64,000 nucleotides of DNA from an uncultured Lachnospiraceae bacterium (GTDB lineage: Bacteria > Bacillota > Clostridia > Lachnospirales > Lachnospiraceae): NCBI GenBank assembly GCA_949948735.1, contig CATLGV010000005.1, positions 124,001 through 188,000 of the forward strand, in the 5' to 3' direction. A program made the translations under genes and the position numbers. Each line of letters starts with the position of its first letter. Position 1 is the stretch's first letter. This document shows, one piece after another, positions 37,011 to 45,781 of the stretch. Below the pieces are notes generated by a model. The model ran no database searches. It saw only the letters and a list, made by a program, of their open reading frames with translations, and was not told the origin of the DNA.

Positions 37011-37652
37011 CTATGCCACATAGCAGTACATAAAGATAAAATGGCAGATGCTCCCGCCCATGACAAAAAGATGGAAAATTTCATGGGAGCCGAAATATTT
37101 GTGCAGCGCATTAAATACCGGCAGCTTCAGGGCATAAATGATGCCGCCGATGGTGTAGATAACGCCGCCGGCCAGAAGCCACCCGAACGCCGCGTGGGGG
37201 AGCACATTCCAGAGCGTACCGAAAACAAGCAGGCACAGCCATCCCATCGCAATATAAATGACGGAGGAAAACCATTTTGGGCAGGTAATCCATAACGCTT
37301 TTACAAGCATCCCCGCGATGGCAACGCCCCATACCAGCGCCAGAAGGGAATAGCCCATGCTGCCGCCAAGGACGATAAGGCATACCGGTGTATAGGAGCC
37401 GGCAATCAGTACAAAGATCATCATATGATCCAGCTTGCGGAATACGCGGAGTATTCTTCCCGACACATTGATGCTGTGGTAGAGCGCGCTCGCGCCATAC
37501 AAAAGAATCATGCTCGCAATGAAAACGGTCAGCGCAAGCGTGGCAATGCCGTTTTGCGCCTTGATTAGCAGCGGGGAAGCGGCAATAGCCGCCATAAGGC
37601 AGGCGATAAAGTGTGTGATGGCGCTTCCCGGTTCTCTGATTGTTAATTGCAT
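37011..37652 (-). CDS. Hemolysin III family membrane protein (PAQR/YqfA-like)
   Basis: A 213-residue protein with seven hydrophobic segments. It keeps the family's metal-site residues: SALYHSINV near residue 55 and HEIFHLFVMGGSICHF near the C-terminus (HxxxH). Relatives are the eukaryotic progestin/adiponectin receptors; the bacterial members are poorly understood membrane hydrolase-like proteins and 'hemolysin' is only a historical name. The ATG at 37652 is preferred because GGAGGAGAGG lies just ahead; the ATG at 37670 overlaps it. Confidence 0.92.
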   Translation of the reverse strand: MQLTIREPGSAITHFIACLMAAIAASPLLIKAQNGIATLALTVFIASMILLYGASALYHSINVSGRILRVFRKLDHMMIFVLIAGSYTPVCLIVLGGSMGYSLLALVWGVAIAGMLVKALWITCPKWFSSVIYIAMGWLCLLVFGTLWNVLPHAAFGWLLAGGVIYTIGGIIYALKLPVFNALHKYFGSHEIFHLFVMGGSICHFIFMYCYVA

Positions 37653-37736
37653 AATAATCCTCTCCTCCATTCCTGACAGACTACATAATATAAAATATCA
37701 ACATATAGTTTTGAATACTACATAACACTTGATACA

Positions 37737-37765
37737 ATACTACGACTTATTGTTTGGAATGTCAA
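37737..37765 (-). promoter_or_regulatory. Probable promoter of the hemolysin III gene
   Basis: On the minus strand TTGACA, 17 bp, TAGTAT. The leader contains the repeated word ATGTAGT, with one copy of GTAGTAT overlapping the -10. Confidence 0.55.
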
Positions 37766-37855
37766 GAAAAAATATGCATAGGATTTCCGGGAAAAATATC
37801 ACAGATTTTGGCTGCCGATGGGGCGGCATTTGGTTATGGGAATAAATAAAGACGG

Positions 37856-38122
37856 TCAGTCTTCCTCGATAACCTGTATTTCCAGATAATCGAAGTCGAT
37901 TGCTTCAATGAAGCTGTCGGCGGTAAAGCGCGCCTTATTATGCTTTTTAAAATCCGCGATCGTGGAATCGAGCCAGATTGGCTTTCCGAGATCAAATTCA
38001 CAGCAGACCTGTTCCAATGCCTGAAAAACTTTGTGTGTGCGCGTATCCATGCTGTCATTGCAGATAACGGTGTCGCGCAGCATGCGGTTGTCCTTAAAAA
38101 TCCTTGCCCATAATCGAAACAT
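37856..38122 (-). CDS. Small conserved hypothetical protein
   Basis: An 88-residue soluble acidic protein (MFRLWARIFKDNRMLRDTVI ... QVIEED). It has two Cys in VCCEFDLGKPIW and a C-terminal IDFDYLEIQVIEED strand-like end. I recall close relatives in many Lachnospiraceae without a known function, but this cannot be checked here. The ribosome-binding site is modest (GAGAAAGG). Its upstream region is unusually rich in repeats and has a good promoter. Confidence 0.65.
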   Translation of the reverse strand: MFRLWARIFKDNRMLRDTVICNDSMDTRTHKVFQALEQVCCEFDLGKPIWLDSTIADFKKHNKARFTADSFIEAIDFDYLEIQVIEED

Positions 38123-38207
38123 TTGAATACCATGCCTTTCTCTCGAGCCTGTCCGTAAAATGAGGAGTGCCCCGGCACATTGCTGCGCCGAGGCTATTAT
38201 GAAAAAA

Positions 38208-38259
38208 TTTATCTATCAGATATCGGTAAATAGGTATGTCTTTGTATTTGATAGATAAA
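38208..38259 (-). repeat. Perfect 11-bp inverted repeat in the 37856-38122 gene leader
   Basis: TTTATCTATCA at 38208-38218 and TGATAGATAAA at 38249-38259, separated by 30 bp. It could be an operator pair or the stem of a leader RNA. Confidence 0.55.
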
Positions 38260-38271
38260 GAATACCACCGA

Positions 38272-38328
38272 AATATGAACAAAATATGAACAAAGTGTAA
38301 GATTATTGTAAATGTGTACATTTGTCAA
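38272..38328 (-). promoter_or_regulatory. Promoter with adjoining tandem repeat (gap 38123-38494)
   Basis: On the minus strand TTGACA (38323-38328), 17 bp, TAATCT (38300-38305). At the predicted start of transcription lie two tandem copies of AATATGAACAA (38272-38293). The rest of this 372-bp gap shows no gene. Confidence 0.55.
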
Positions 38329-38506
38329 GGAAAAAACGAAAATATTCTGTGCAAAACCACGGAAGAATGAAAGGGGCCGCGTACCGGCGTGGGCGAAATG
38401 CCCTCCGCCAAAGAAGCGGTTTGGCTTTGGGTGTTGTCATATGATAAATTTAGTGGTAAACTTTTAAGGGGTACGATGGATAAAATATTTCGGAATGGAG
38501 AAGAGT

Positions 38507-39355
38507 ATGGATAACTTTATGGACAAGCTGGCACAGAAGTTCAGCGCGCAGGAAATGATAAAGGCAAATTCACAGGCCGAGGCGGCGGAGATCAAAAGAC
38601 TTCAGTTTCAGGTATCGGAATATGAAAAAATCCTGCAGGAAATGCGCAGACTCAATTATAAGAATACGGAGATTTCGGAAAAGCTGGATGAGGTGATCGG
38701 CGACAGTGCAAAGAAGCTTTTCGGTATGAAGGAGGAGCAGCAAAAGCTTGTTGCGTCCCTGCGGGATCTGGCAGCGGAGCAGGGCAGAAGCCGCGAGACA
38801 GAGCTTGCGCAGAGAGAGCATGCCCTGATGGAGCGCGAACGCGCGGCGGAGCAGACGCGCATGGCGCAGGAGCGTGCGATAGAGGAAGCGCGTCTGGACA
38901 GAGAGCGTGCGCTTGAGGAGGTACGCCAGGAGCGCGAACGCGCGGAGCATGAGCGTCAGGAGCATGAGCGCGCGGCGGAGGAGGCGCGTCTGGCACGCGA
39001 GCGTGCGGACCGCGCGGCAGAGGAGGCGCGTCTGGCCCATGAGCGTGCGGAGGAAGCGCGTCTGGGAAACGAGGCGGAGGAACAGAAGGCGAATGATTTT
39101 GACGCGATAGCGGGCATGATAGACGAGAAGTTCAAGTACTCCGACGATTTTGTGCATAAAGAAAGCGTTAAGGTATACAGAAATGTACAGGCGGTGGTGG
39201 TCGATGAGCTGAAGCAGTATGCGGACAATATGACCGCAGAGAACAATAAGCTCAGGGCGAAGCTGGGCAACGTAATGACAGTGAGCGTGATTGCCATGGC
39301 CGCTTCGATTGCCGGTGTGGTGATCAGCCTGTTGACAATATTCGGGGTATTGTAG
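38507..39355 (+). CDS. Long coiled-coil protein with C-terminal membrane anchor
   Basis: A 282-residue protein, unrecognised. Residues ~20-85 and ~85-190 are almost continuous heptad-rich helix. The second part is an imperfect repeat of about 7-14 residues built from EERAxxEARLARERA-like units (QERAIEEARLDRERA, EEARLARERADRAAEEA). The last ~25 residues are hydrophobic (VMTVSVIAMAASIAGVVISLL), a tail anchor or single membrane helix. The repeats are present in DNA as GAGCGTGCG-like words, so copy number may vary between strains. GGAG ahead supports the ATG at 38507 over 38495. The downstream flavin reductase starts 5 bp later. Confidence 0.8.
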   Translation: MDNFMDKLAQKFSAQEMIKANSQAEAAEIKRLQFQVSEYEKILQEMRRLNYKNTEISEKLDEVIGDSAKKLFGMKEEQQKLVASLRDLAAEQGRSRETELAQREHALMERERAAEQTRMAQERAIEEARLDRERALEEVRQERERAEHERQEHERAAEEARLARERADRAAEEARLAHERAEEARLGNEAEEQKANDFDAIAGMIDEKFKYSDDFVHKESVKVYRNVQAVVVDELKQYADNMTAENNKLRAKLGNVMTVSVIAMAASIAGVVISLLTIFGVL

Positions 39356-39360
39356 AAACG

Positions 39361-39924
39361 ATGGCGAAGATATCCTTTAAACCGGGCAATATGCTCTATC
39401 CGCTGCCCGCAGTGCTTGTAAGCGTGGCGGACAGGGACGGTAATACCAATATTTTTACGGTGGCATGGGCGGGAACGATTTGTACGAATCCCCCCATGGT
39501 CAGTATCTCTGTGCGGCCCAGCCGGTATTCGCATCATATGATTACTGAGACAGGGGCATTTGTCATCAACCTGACGACGCGGGAGCTGGCATTTGCCACA
39601 GATTACTGCGGCGTCAGAAGCGGACGCGATGTTAATAAGTGGGAGGCGCTGCGGCTGACGCCCGTGCCCTCACAGGAAATTGAGGCGCCGGGGATTGCAC
39701 AGAGTCCCGTAAACATCGAGTGTAAGGTAGAACGTGTGGAGCGGCTTGGCTCGCACGACATGTTTATCGCCCGCGTTGCGGCAGTGCATGTGGATGACGC
39801 TTATATGGATGAGAAGGGCAGCTTTTTGCTTGCGCAGGCGCAGCCGATTGTGTATTCGCATGGAGCGTATTTTGCGTTGGGCGAGCAGCTGGGCAAATTC
39901 GGATACAGCATCCGCAAAAGATAA
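39361..39924 (+). CDS. Flavin reductase family protein
   Basis: A 187-residue flavin-binding split-barrel protein. It shows the typical start (PGNMLYPLPAVLVSVADRDG), the TNIFTVAWAGTICTNPPMVSISVR stretch with flavin-contact residues, FVINLTTRELA, and a late CKVERVERLGSHDMFIARV. Such proteins reduce FMN/FAD with NAD(P)H or act as flavoredoxin-like electron carriers in anaerobes. Partner unknown. It starts 5 bp after the coiled-coil gene, so translation may be coupled. Confidence 0.92.
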   Translation: MAKISFKPGNMLYPLPAVLVSVADRDGNTNIFTVAWAGTICTNPPMVSISVRPSRYSHHMITETGAFVINLTTRELAFATDYCGVRSGRDVNKWEALRLTPVPSQEIEAPGIAQSPVNIECKVERVERLGSHDMFIARVAAVHVDDAYMDEKGSFLLAQAQPIVYSHGAYFALGEQLGKFGYSIRKR

Positions 39925-40009
39925 AATACCAGGCAGCGCGGCAGGCCGCGTTTTGTCCGGATCTGAGCTGCGGTCAGGCTGTGGTATGAGGGTTAGGTTG
40001 AAGATATAA

Positions 40010-41590
40010 ATGAAAAGAATGCAGCATTATTATAGAAGATTTAGGCTTTGTTATATAGAGGCGGCTGTTATTTCGGTGCTTTTGTGCGCTTTTTTGCTGC
40101 CGTCAATGGAAAGGTACCAGCATACGGGAGATAATTATTTCCGTGTGCGGTTAAACGGAATCGAGGTCGGCAGTGTAGAATCACCGGAGCGCATTGATGC
40201 GCTGATGGCGCAGGCGCGCAGGGAGGTAGCGGCGCAGGCGGCGGGCAGCGACCTTGTTTTGATGGATATATCGCTTGAGCTGACAGGAAGCGAGCGGCTG
40301 TGGGGAAGGGTGGACAGCGACAGGACCCTTATTGCGAATATGGCGCAGGTGATGGAAGGCAGCACCCGGGAGACCCTGCACCGTTCTTATACGGTAAAGA
40401 TTAATGAGACTGCGGTAAACCTCGGCTCCTATGAGGAGGTTCACGCGCTTCTGAAGCAGGCGATTGCGCCTTATGACACCAAGGGAATCTACGATGTGGA
40501 GCTTGCGCTGGATCAGGATCGTGAGATCAATGTACTGGAAGCGCAGGTGGTGACAACCGCGCAGGCAGCTGCCCGGGAGGAGCCGCTTCGCGTATCGGCC
40601 GGTATCGAGGCGGAGTTTGACGCGATGTTTACGGCGGTGGAGCCGGTGACGGAAAAGGACTTTGAGGCGTATGATACGGGCCTGGAGGATATCCGTTATG
40701 CGGAGAAGATCGAGGTTGTGGAGGCATATCTTCTGGAAGAAGAGCTGCTTAGCGTGGAGGAGGCCGTCGATCTGGTAACCAGGGAGCAGGAGACGCAGAT
40801 TATTTATAAAGTAGTGGCAGGGGATACGCTTTCGGAGATCTCGCTCAACAACAATATTCCAATGGATGATCTCATTGCGATGAATGATGCGCTTGAGGAT
40901 GAGAATACGATGATACGCGTTGACCAGGAGCTTGTGCTTACGGTGCCGGAGCCGGATTTATCCATTATCTGGTCAGAGCAGCAGGTCTATATAGAGGATT
41001 ATGAGGCCGAGGTACAGTATGTGCCCAATGACGACTGGTATACGAACCAGCGGGTTACGCTGCAGGAGCCTTCGGCCGGCAGGCGCAAGGTCGCGTCGCT
41101 GATTGAATACAAGAACGGGCAGGAGACGGGACGGGAGATCCTTAAGGAGCAGGTTTACGCGGAGGCGGTGCCCAAGGTCGTCGAGCGCGGTACCAAGATA
41201 CCGCCGACATATATTAAACCGATTGCAGGCGGGCGTTTGAGCTCGGGCTTTGGCGCGAGAAGCGCGCCGACCAAGGGTGCGTCCACATATCACAAGGGCG
41301 TAGACTGGGCGGTACCCACCGGAACGACCGTTGTCGCGTCAAACGGCGGTACGGTTGTCTTTGCGGGATGGGCGAGCGGCTACGGCTATGCGGTTTATAT
41401 CAATCATGCGGACGGCCGGCAGACGCGGTACGGGCATCTGAGCAAGGTACTGGTAAAGACGGGACAGACCGTATCGCAGGGGGAGCGCATTGCGCTCAGC
41501 GGCAATACGGGCAGAAGCACGGGGCCGCATCTCCACTTTGAAATCCGCATCAACGGCAGCGCGGTGAATCCGTTAAAGCATCTGAATTAG
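40010..41590 (+). CDS. Cell-wall M23 peptidase with LysM and G5 domains
   Basis: An exported or membrane-anchored 526-residue protein. One hydrophobic segment (~17-35) serves as signal anchor. A long helical/beta region follows, then a LysM domain (~264-312, YKVVAGDTLSEISLNNNIP). A G5-like domain occupies ~330-400 (QRVTLQEPSAGRRKVASLIE, ILKEQV). An M23 lysostaphin-like domain covers ~408-526. The zinc ligands are visible in HKGVDWAVP and HLHFEIR, with the GYGYAVYINH and YGHLS elements between. Likely a DD-endopeptidase acting in wall growth, separation or sporulation engulfment. Confidence 0.95.
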   Translation: MKRMQHYYRRFRLCYIEAAVISVLLCAFLLPSMERYQHTGDNYFRVRLNGIEVGSVESPERIDALMAQARREVAAQAAGSDLVLMDISLELTGSERLWGRVDSDRTLIANMAQVMEGSTRETLHRSYTVKINETAVNLGSYEEVHALLKQAIAPYDTKGIYDVELALDQDREINVLEAQVVTTAQAAAREEPLRVSAGIEAEFDAMFTAVEPVTEKDFEAYDTGLEDIRYAEKIEVVEAYLLEEELLSVEEAVDLVTREQETQIIYKVVAGDTLSEISLNNNIPMDDLIAMNDALEDENTMIRVDQELVLTVPEPDLSIIWSEQQVYIEDYEAEVQYVPNDDWYTNQRVTLQEPSAGRRKVASLIEYKNGQETGREILKEQVYAEAVPKVVERGTKIPPTYIKPIAGGRLSSGFGARSAPTKGASTYHKGVDWAVPTGTTVVASNGGTVVFAGWASGYGYAVYINHADGRQTRYGHLSKVLVKTGQTVSQGERIALSGNTGRSTGPHLHFEIRINGSAVNPLKHLN

Positions 41591-41677
41591 TGCGTCGTTT
41601 TGCAAATAAGTAGACAATTGCGTAAATTTGGGACAAAAACAGATAACTTTTGCGTTTTTGGCAAACAAGTCTTTCAG

Positions 41678-41706
41678 TTTACAAAAGCGGGAAAAAGGTA
41701 TATAAT
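41678..41706 (+). promoter_or_regulatory. Probable sigma-A promoter of murA
   Basis: TTTACA, 17 bp, TATAAT, about 70 bp before the start codon. Confidence 0.65.
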
Positions 41707-41774
41707 TCGGATAAGTTTATAAAATTAAAAATATGTTTTTGATGCGATAGAGTATTCTATTTATGAGGTGAAAG

Positions 41775-43073
41775 ATGGAACAATACGCGATTAAAGGCGG
41801 TAATGCTCTGGTTGGCGAGGTTGAAATCGGCGGTGCGAAGAACGCGGCGCTGGGCGTCCTGGCCGCGGCGATTATGACGGATGAGATGACGGTTATCGAA
41901 AATATACCGGACGTAAGAGACATCAATGTTCTGCTTCAGGCAATGGAAAGTATCGGAGTGATTGTATATAGAACGGACAGACACGCAGTCAGAATCAACG
42001 CGTCGATGATTTCGGGGCTTGTGATTGAGGACGACTATATTAAAAAAATCAGGGCGTCCTATTATCTGCTGGGCGCGCTGCTTGGCAAATATAAGCATGC
42101 GGAGGTGGCTCTGCCCGGCGGCTGCAATATCGGGAGCCGCAAGATAGATCTCCATATCAAGGGATTTAAGGCGCTTGGCGCACAGGTAAAGATTGAGCAC
42201 GGACTGATTATTGTCGATGCGCAGCAGCTTAAGGGGGCGCATATTTATCTGGATACGGTTTCCGTAGGCGCGACCATCAATATTATGCTGGCGGCGGCGC
42301 TTGCCGAGGGCAAGACGGTCATCGAGAACGCGGCAAAGGAGCCGCACGTGGTTGATGTGGCAAACTTTCTAAGCTCCATGGGCGCCAATATCAAGGGCGC
42401 GGGCACGGATGTGGTGCGCATCACCGGCGTAAAGAAGCTTCATGCCTCGGAATACTCGATTATTCCGGATCAGATTGAGGCCGGTACGTTTATGTTTGCG
42501 GCGGCGATTACCAAGGGTGATGTGACGGTAAAGAATGTGATTCCCAAGCATCTGGAATCGATTACGGCAAAGCTGATGGAGATTGGCTGCGAGATTGAAG
42601 AATCCGACGATGCGGTGCGCGTCGTGGCGTCCCGGCGTCTGGAGAGTACGCATGTAAAGACGCTGCCGTACCCGGGCTTTCCGACGGATATGCAGCCGCA
42701 GATTGCGGTAGCGCTGGCGATGGCGGGCGGAACCAGCGTCGTCACGGAGAGTATTTTTGACAACCGTTTTAAGTATGTGGATGAGCTGGTCAAGATGGGC
42801 GCCAATATCAAGGTAGAGGGCGGCAACACGGCGATTATAGAGGGCGTGGAGCGCTTTACAAGCGCGAATTTGACGGCGCCGGATCTGCGCGCAGGCGCGG
42901 CGCTCGTTTTGGCATGTCTGGCAGCGGAGGGCTTTAGCACCGTGGAGGATATCAAGTATATCGGGCGCGGATATGAGGATTTTGAGCTGAAGCTTCAAAA
43001 TCTGGGCGCGGTGATTCAGAAGGTGAATTCAGATAAGGAGCTGATGAAGTTTAAGCTGAAGGTGGTTTCGTAA
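41775..43073 (+). CDS. murA: UDP-N-acetylglucosamine 1-carboxyvinyltransferase
   Basis: First committed enzyme of peptidoglycan synthesis, transferring enolpyruvate from PEP to UDP-GlcNAc. At 432 residues it has normal length. It starts KGGNALVGEVEIGGAKNAALG. The catalytic loop reads LPGGCNIGSRKIDLHI with Cys117, the residue alkylated by fosfomycin, so no natural Cys-to-Asp resistance. PYPGFPTDMQPQ and DLRAGAALVLACLAAEG are also present. The RKIDLHI in place of RPVDLHI is a mild deviation. It has its own promoter; the unrelated metK follows after a riboswitch. Confidence 0.97.
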   Translation: MEQYAIKGGNALVGEVEIGGAKNAALGVLAAAIMTDEMTVIENIPDVRDINVLLQAMESIGVIVYRTDRHAVRINASMISGLVIEDDYIKKIRASYYLLGALLGKYKHAEVALPGGCNIGSRKIDLHIKGFKALGAQVKIEHGLIIVDAQQLKGAHIYLDTVSVGATINIMLAAALAEGKTVIENAAKEPHVVDVANFLSSMGANIKGAGTDVVRITGVKKLHASEYSIIPDQIEAGTFMFAAAITKGDVTVKNVIPKHLESITAKLMEIGCEIEESDDAVRVVASRRLESTHVKTLPYPGFPTDMQPQIAVALAMAGGTSVVTESIFDNRFKYVDELVKMGANIKVEGGNTAIIEGVERFTSANLTAPDLRAGAALVLACLAAEGFSTVEDIKYIGRGYEDFELKLQNLGAVIQKVNSDKELMKFKLKVVS

Positions 43074-43091
43074 GAGAAGAGAGAACTATGA

Positions 43092-43304
43092 ATACAAAAC
43101 ACCAAGGGCAAATTCATTTCTGATCGTGACAGAAGGCAGGCGGAGCCATTCTATTTTAAGGGACTCAAAAAGCTGATTCAGGATAAAATGGGTGGAAGGA
43201 TAGACGTTGTTGAGGCGCCGGTAATTGATATTTGCGGGGAGGGGTGCGCGACAGGAAGGCTGGTAGAAACAGCAAAGCGCAATAGCAGAAAACAGGTGAA
43301 TTAA
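43092..43304 (+). other. Unrecognised short frame, possible gene remnant
   Basis: After murA a frame without a start reads IQNTKGKFISDRDRRQAE ... and ends at TAA 43302-43304. An ATG at 43088 lies in another frame (MNTKHQG), so one base change near 43098-43103 would join MNTK to the longer frame. The stretch contains ICGEGCATGRLVE. I do not recognise it; it may be a remnant or non-coding. The rest of the 43074-43370 gap shows nothing clear. Confidence 0.25.
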
Positions 43305-43370
43305 TCATTGACAACCTGTCCACACTATTATATCATATAAGCGATATGACAATTCAATATTGTAGATAAT

Positions 43371-43482
43371 CTCTTATTCAGAGTGGTGGAGGTACAGAGG
43401 ACCGGTGAAGCCACGGCAACCCCGATAAGGAAGGTGCTAACCTGAGCGAGTTACTATGAGAAATAGGTCGAACAATAAGAGG
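43371..43482 (+). ncRNA. SAM-I (S-box) riboswitch upstream of metK
   Basis: The conserved S-box core is visible: P1 5' strand CTCTTATT at 43371, AGAGTGGTGGAGG, GGACCGGTGAAGCCACGGCA, ACCCCGATAAGGAAGGTGC, AACCTGAGCGA, and P1 3' strand AATAAGAG ending at 43481. When SAM binds, P1 forms and the downstream terminator is free. Confidence 0.96.
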
Positions 43483-43540
43483 ATTTGATTATCAAGCAAC
43501 TGATACAATCCGCTTATTCCGTCGAATAAGCGGATTTTTT
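43473..43540 (+). terminator. SAM-riboswitch expression platform: antiterminator and terminator
   Basis: The terminator is a 13-bp stem AATCCGCTTATTC / GAATAAGCGGATT at 43507-43536 with a CGTC loop and a T-run to 43540. The alternative antiterminator pairs AATAAG-GGATT (43473-43485) with AATCC-CTTATT (43507-43518), interrupted by one A/G mismatch, and uses the same bases as the P1 3' strand. Confidence 0.9.
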
Positions 43541-43564
43541 AATCCAACACAGGAGGAAATATCA

Positions 43565-44770
43565 ATGGAGAAATTATTGTTTACTTCGGAATCTGTTACG
43601 GAGGGCCATCCCGATAAGGTCTGCGACGCCATTTCGGATGCGATTTTGGACGCGCTGATGGAGCAGGATCCCAACAGCCGCGTTGCCTGCGAGACGGCGA
43701 CCTGTACCGGCTTCGTGCTGGTAACGGGCGAGATCACCACCAAGGCGTATGTAGATATTCCCCAGATCGTGCGGGACACGGTAAAGGAAATCGGCTATAA
43801 TAAGTCGGAGTATGGCTTTGACGGGAATACCTGCGCGGTATTTACGGCAATTGACGAGCAGTCAAGCGATATTGCAATGGGTGTGGACAAGGCGCTTGAG
43901 GCAAAATTGCCCAAGGACAATTCAGAGCAGAAAATGAGCGATGCGGAAATCGAGGCGATTGGCGCCGGCGACCAGGGAATGATGTTCGGCTATGCGACGA
44001 ACGAGACAGAGGAATATATGCCGTATCCGATTTCACTGGCGCATAAGCTTGCGCTGCAGCTTACAAAGGTGCGCAAGGACGGAACGTTGAAATATTTAAG
44101 ACCGGACGGAAAGACACAGGTTTCCGTGGAGTATGACGAGGACGGCAAGCCCAAGAGATTAGAGGCGGTGGTGCTTTCCACACAGCATGATCCGGATGTG
44201 ACGCAGGAGCAGATTCACGAGGACATCAGAAAGCATGTGTTTGACGTGATTTTGCCCAAAGAGCTGATTGACGCGGACACCAAGTTCTTTATCAATCCGA
44301 CGGGACGCTTTGTCATCGGCGGACCGCACGGCGATGCGGGCCTGACAGGCCGCAAGATTATTGTGGATACCTACGGCGGCTACGCGCGCCACGGCGGCGG
44401 CGCGTTCTCCGGTAAGGACTGCACGAAGGTGGACAGAAGCGGCGCTTACGCGGCGCGCTATGTCGCGAAGAACATTGTGGCAGCAGGTCTGGCAGACAAG
44501 TGCGAGATACAGCTTTCTTATGCAATCGGCGTTGCGCAGCCGACCTCTATCAATGTAGATACCTTTGGCACCGGTAAGCTTTCCAGCGAGAAGCTGGTTG
44601 CGATTGTCCGTGAGAACTTTGACCTGCGCCCGGCGGGCATTATCAAGATGCTTGATTTGAGAAGGCCCATCTATAAGCAGACAGCGGCTTACGGACACTT
44701 TGGGCGCAACGACCTGAAGCTTCCGTGGGAGCGGCTGGACAAGGTGGATGTCTTAAAGAAATATCTGTAA
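43565..44770 (+). CDS. metK: S-adenosylmethionine synthetase
   Basis: Makes S-adenosylmethionine from methionine and ATP. The 401-residue product has the family signatures: [20 protein letters not shown] (ATP site), [33 protein letters not shown], and [16 protein letters not shown] for the active-site loop. AGGAGG precedes the ATG. Expression should fall when SAM is abundant because of the riboswitch directly upstream. A terminator follows. Confidence 0.98.
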   Translation: MEKLLFTSESVTEGHPDKVCDAISDAILDALMEQDPNSRVACETATCTGFVLVTGEITTKAYVDIPQIVRDTVKEIGYNKSEYGFDGNTCAVFTAIDEQSSDIAMGVDKALEAKLPKDNSEQKMSDAEIEAIGAGDQGMMFGYATNETEEYMPYPISLAHKLALQLTKVRKDGTLKYLRPDGKTQVSVEYDEDGKPKRLEAVVLSTQHDPDVTQEQIHEDIRKHVFDVILPKELIDADTKFFINPTGRFVIGGPHGDAGLTGRKIIVDTYGGYARHGGGAFSGKDCTKVDRSGAYAARYVAKNIVAAGLADKCEIQLSYAIGVAQPTSINVDTFGTGKLSSEKLVAIVRENFDLRPAGIIKMLDLRRPIYKQTAAYGHFGRNDLKLPWERLDKVDVLKKYL

Positions 44771-44780
44771 AAAACAGCAG

Positions 44781-44820
44781 ACTCCGCATCTCGATGTGTT
44801 ATTGGGATGCGGAGTTTTTT
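44781..44820 (+). terminator. Terminator after metK
   Basis: 10-bp stem ACTCCGCATC / GATGCGGAGT with a 15-nt loop and six T. The right arm also forms the first codons of the next open frame. Confidence 0.85.
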
Positions 44821-45203
44821 CGGCTGACGTCCAAAGCGTGTGGAAGGTTGTCACGGATGTCAGAAATTGCGGCTGGCGCAGCGATTTGAGCAGAACCGAG
44901 GTTTTGAATGAAAAGCAGTTTGTAGAATATACAAAGGACAATTATCCGACAACCTTTACGATTACTGTGACGGAGCCCTGCAAACGCTGGGCGTTTGACA
45001 TGGAAAACAGTAATATGAAAGGGCACTGGACGGGTGTTTTCACAGAAAAAGACGGTCAGACAGAGATTGATTTTACAGAAGAAGTAACGGCCGCAAAATG
45101 GATAATGAAGCCGTTTGTCAGGGCTTTTTTGAAAAAGCAGCAGGAATTGTATGTTTCCGATCTGAAAAAATACTGCGATATGAATTTGACGAATGGAGAT
45201 TAA
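44796..45203 (+). pseudogene. SRPBCC/START-like protein, 5' end apparently missing
   Basis: The frame encodes an SRPBCC-type ligand-binding fold (DVQSVWKVVTDVRNCGWRSD, a FTITVTEPCKRWAFDMEN strand, DFTEEVTAAKWIMKPFV and a C-terminal helix). The usual first strand, about ten residues starting with Met, is lacking. The family part begins right where the metK terminator stem ends (GVFSADVQSVW), the only start is a GTG at 44796 inside the terminator loop, and there is no ribosome-binding site. The most likely reading is that a deletion fused the metK terminator to the body of this gene. It may still be translated weakly. The next gene starts 2 bp after its stop. Confidence 0.6.
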
Positions 45204-45204
45204 A

Positions 45205-45741
45205 ATGGAAAAAGGACGCATTATTTTTTTAAATGGCGTGACAAGTGCAGGGAAGACATCAATAGTCGAGGCTATTCAAGAGCGTGACGACGTATTTTTT
45301 TATGTTGTTGCCAATGATTTGTTTCAGGAGATGGTAGGCGAGAAATATTTGTGTGAAAATTACTGGAAATATCTCAGCGAAGTGATTATTATGATGTATC
45401 ACACCGCGAAGCTTTATTCGGATATGGGAAAAAATGTTCTTATTGACGGTATCTTAGTTGAGCGGGAAGAAATAACGCCGCACTATGAGCAGTTGGTGGA
45501 AATATTGAAAAATAATCCGCTTGATTTGGTTGAAGTCTATTGTCCGCTGGATGTATGCAGAGAAAGAAATATTATTCGTGGAGACAGATACGAGGGACAA
45601 TCGGATGAACAACATGAACTGATGGCAAAAAATATAGCGTATAAGCTGAGCGTAGATACAAGTCTGTACAGCGCAGCCGAATGCGCTGACAGGATTATAA
45701 ATGAATTGTTTCAGAGAAAAACGGACGAAGGCGTTTCCTGA
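45205..45741 (+). CDS. P-loop kinase, chloramphenicol-phosphotransferase-like
   Basis: A 178-residue soluble protein. The N-terminal P-loop IIFLNGVTSAGKTSI and the overall plan (long helices, VLIDGILVE, then the RGDRYEGQSDEQH stretch carrying basic and acidic residues) match the CPT-like family of small-molecule kinases. The true family member inactivates chloramphenicol by phosphorylation, but most chromosomal relatives have no known substrate, so resistance should not be assumed. GGAG ahead supports the ATG at 45205 over 45193. The gene is somewhat richer in A+T than the murA/metK region. Confidence 0.8.
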   Translation: MEKGRIIFLNGVTSAGKTSIVEAIQERDDVFFYVVANDLFQEMVGEKYLCENYWKYLSEVIIMMYHTAKLYSDMGKNVLIDGILVEREEITPHYEQLVEILKNNPLDLVEVYCPLDVCRERNIIRGDRYEGQSDEQHELMAKNIAYKLSVDTSLYSAAECADRIINELFQRKTDEGVS

Positions 45742-45781
45742 GCCGGATATGCAGGAATAAAAAAGAAAGAGGATGAACCTT

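Noticed and set aside
45205-45741. Chloramphenicol resistance gene
   Set aside because: Only the general CPT-like P-loop fold is visible; most chromosomal relatives have no proven drug activity.
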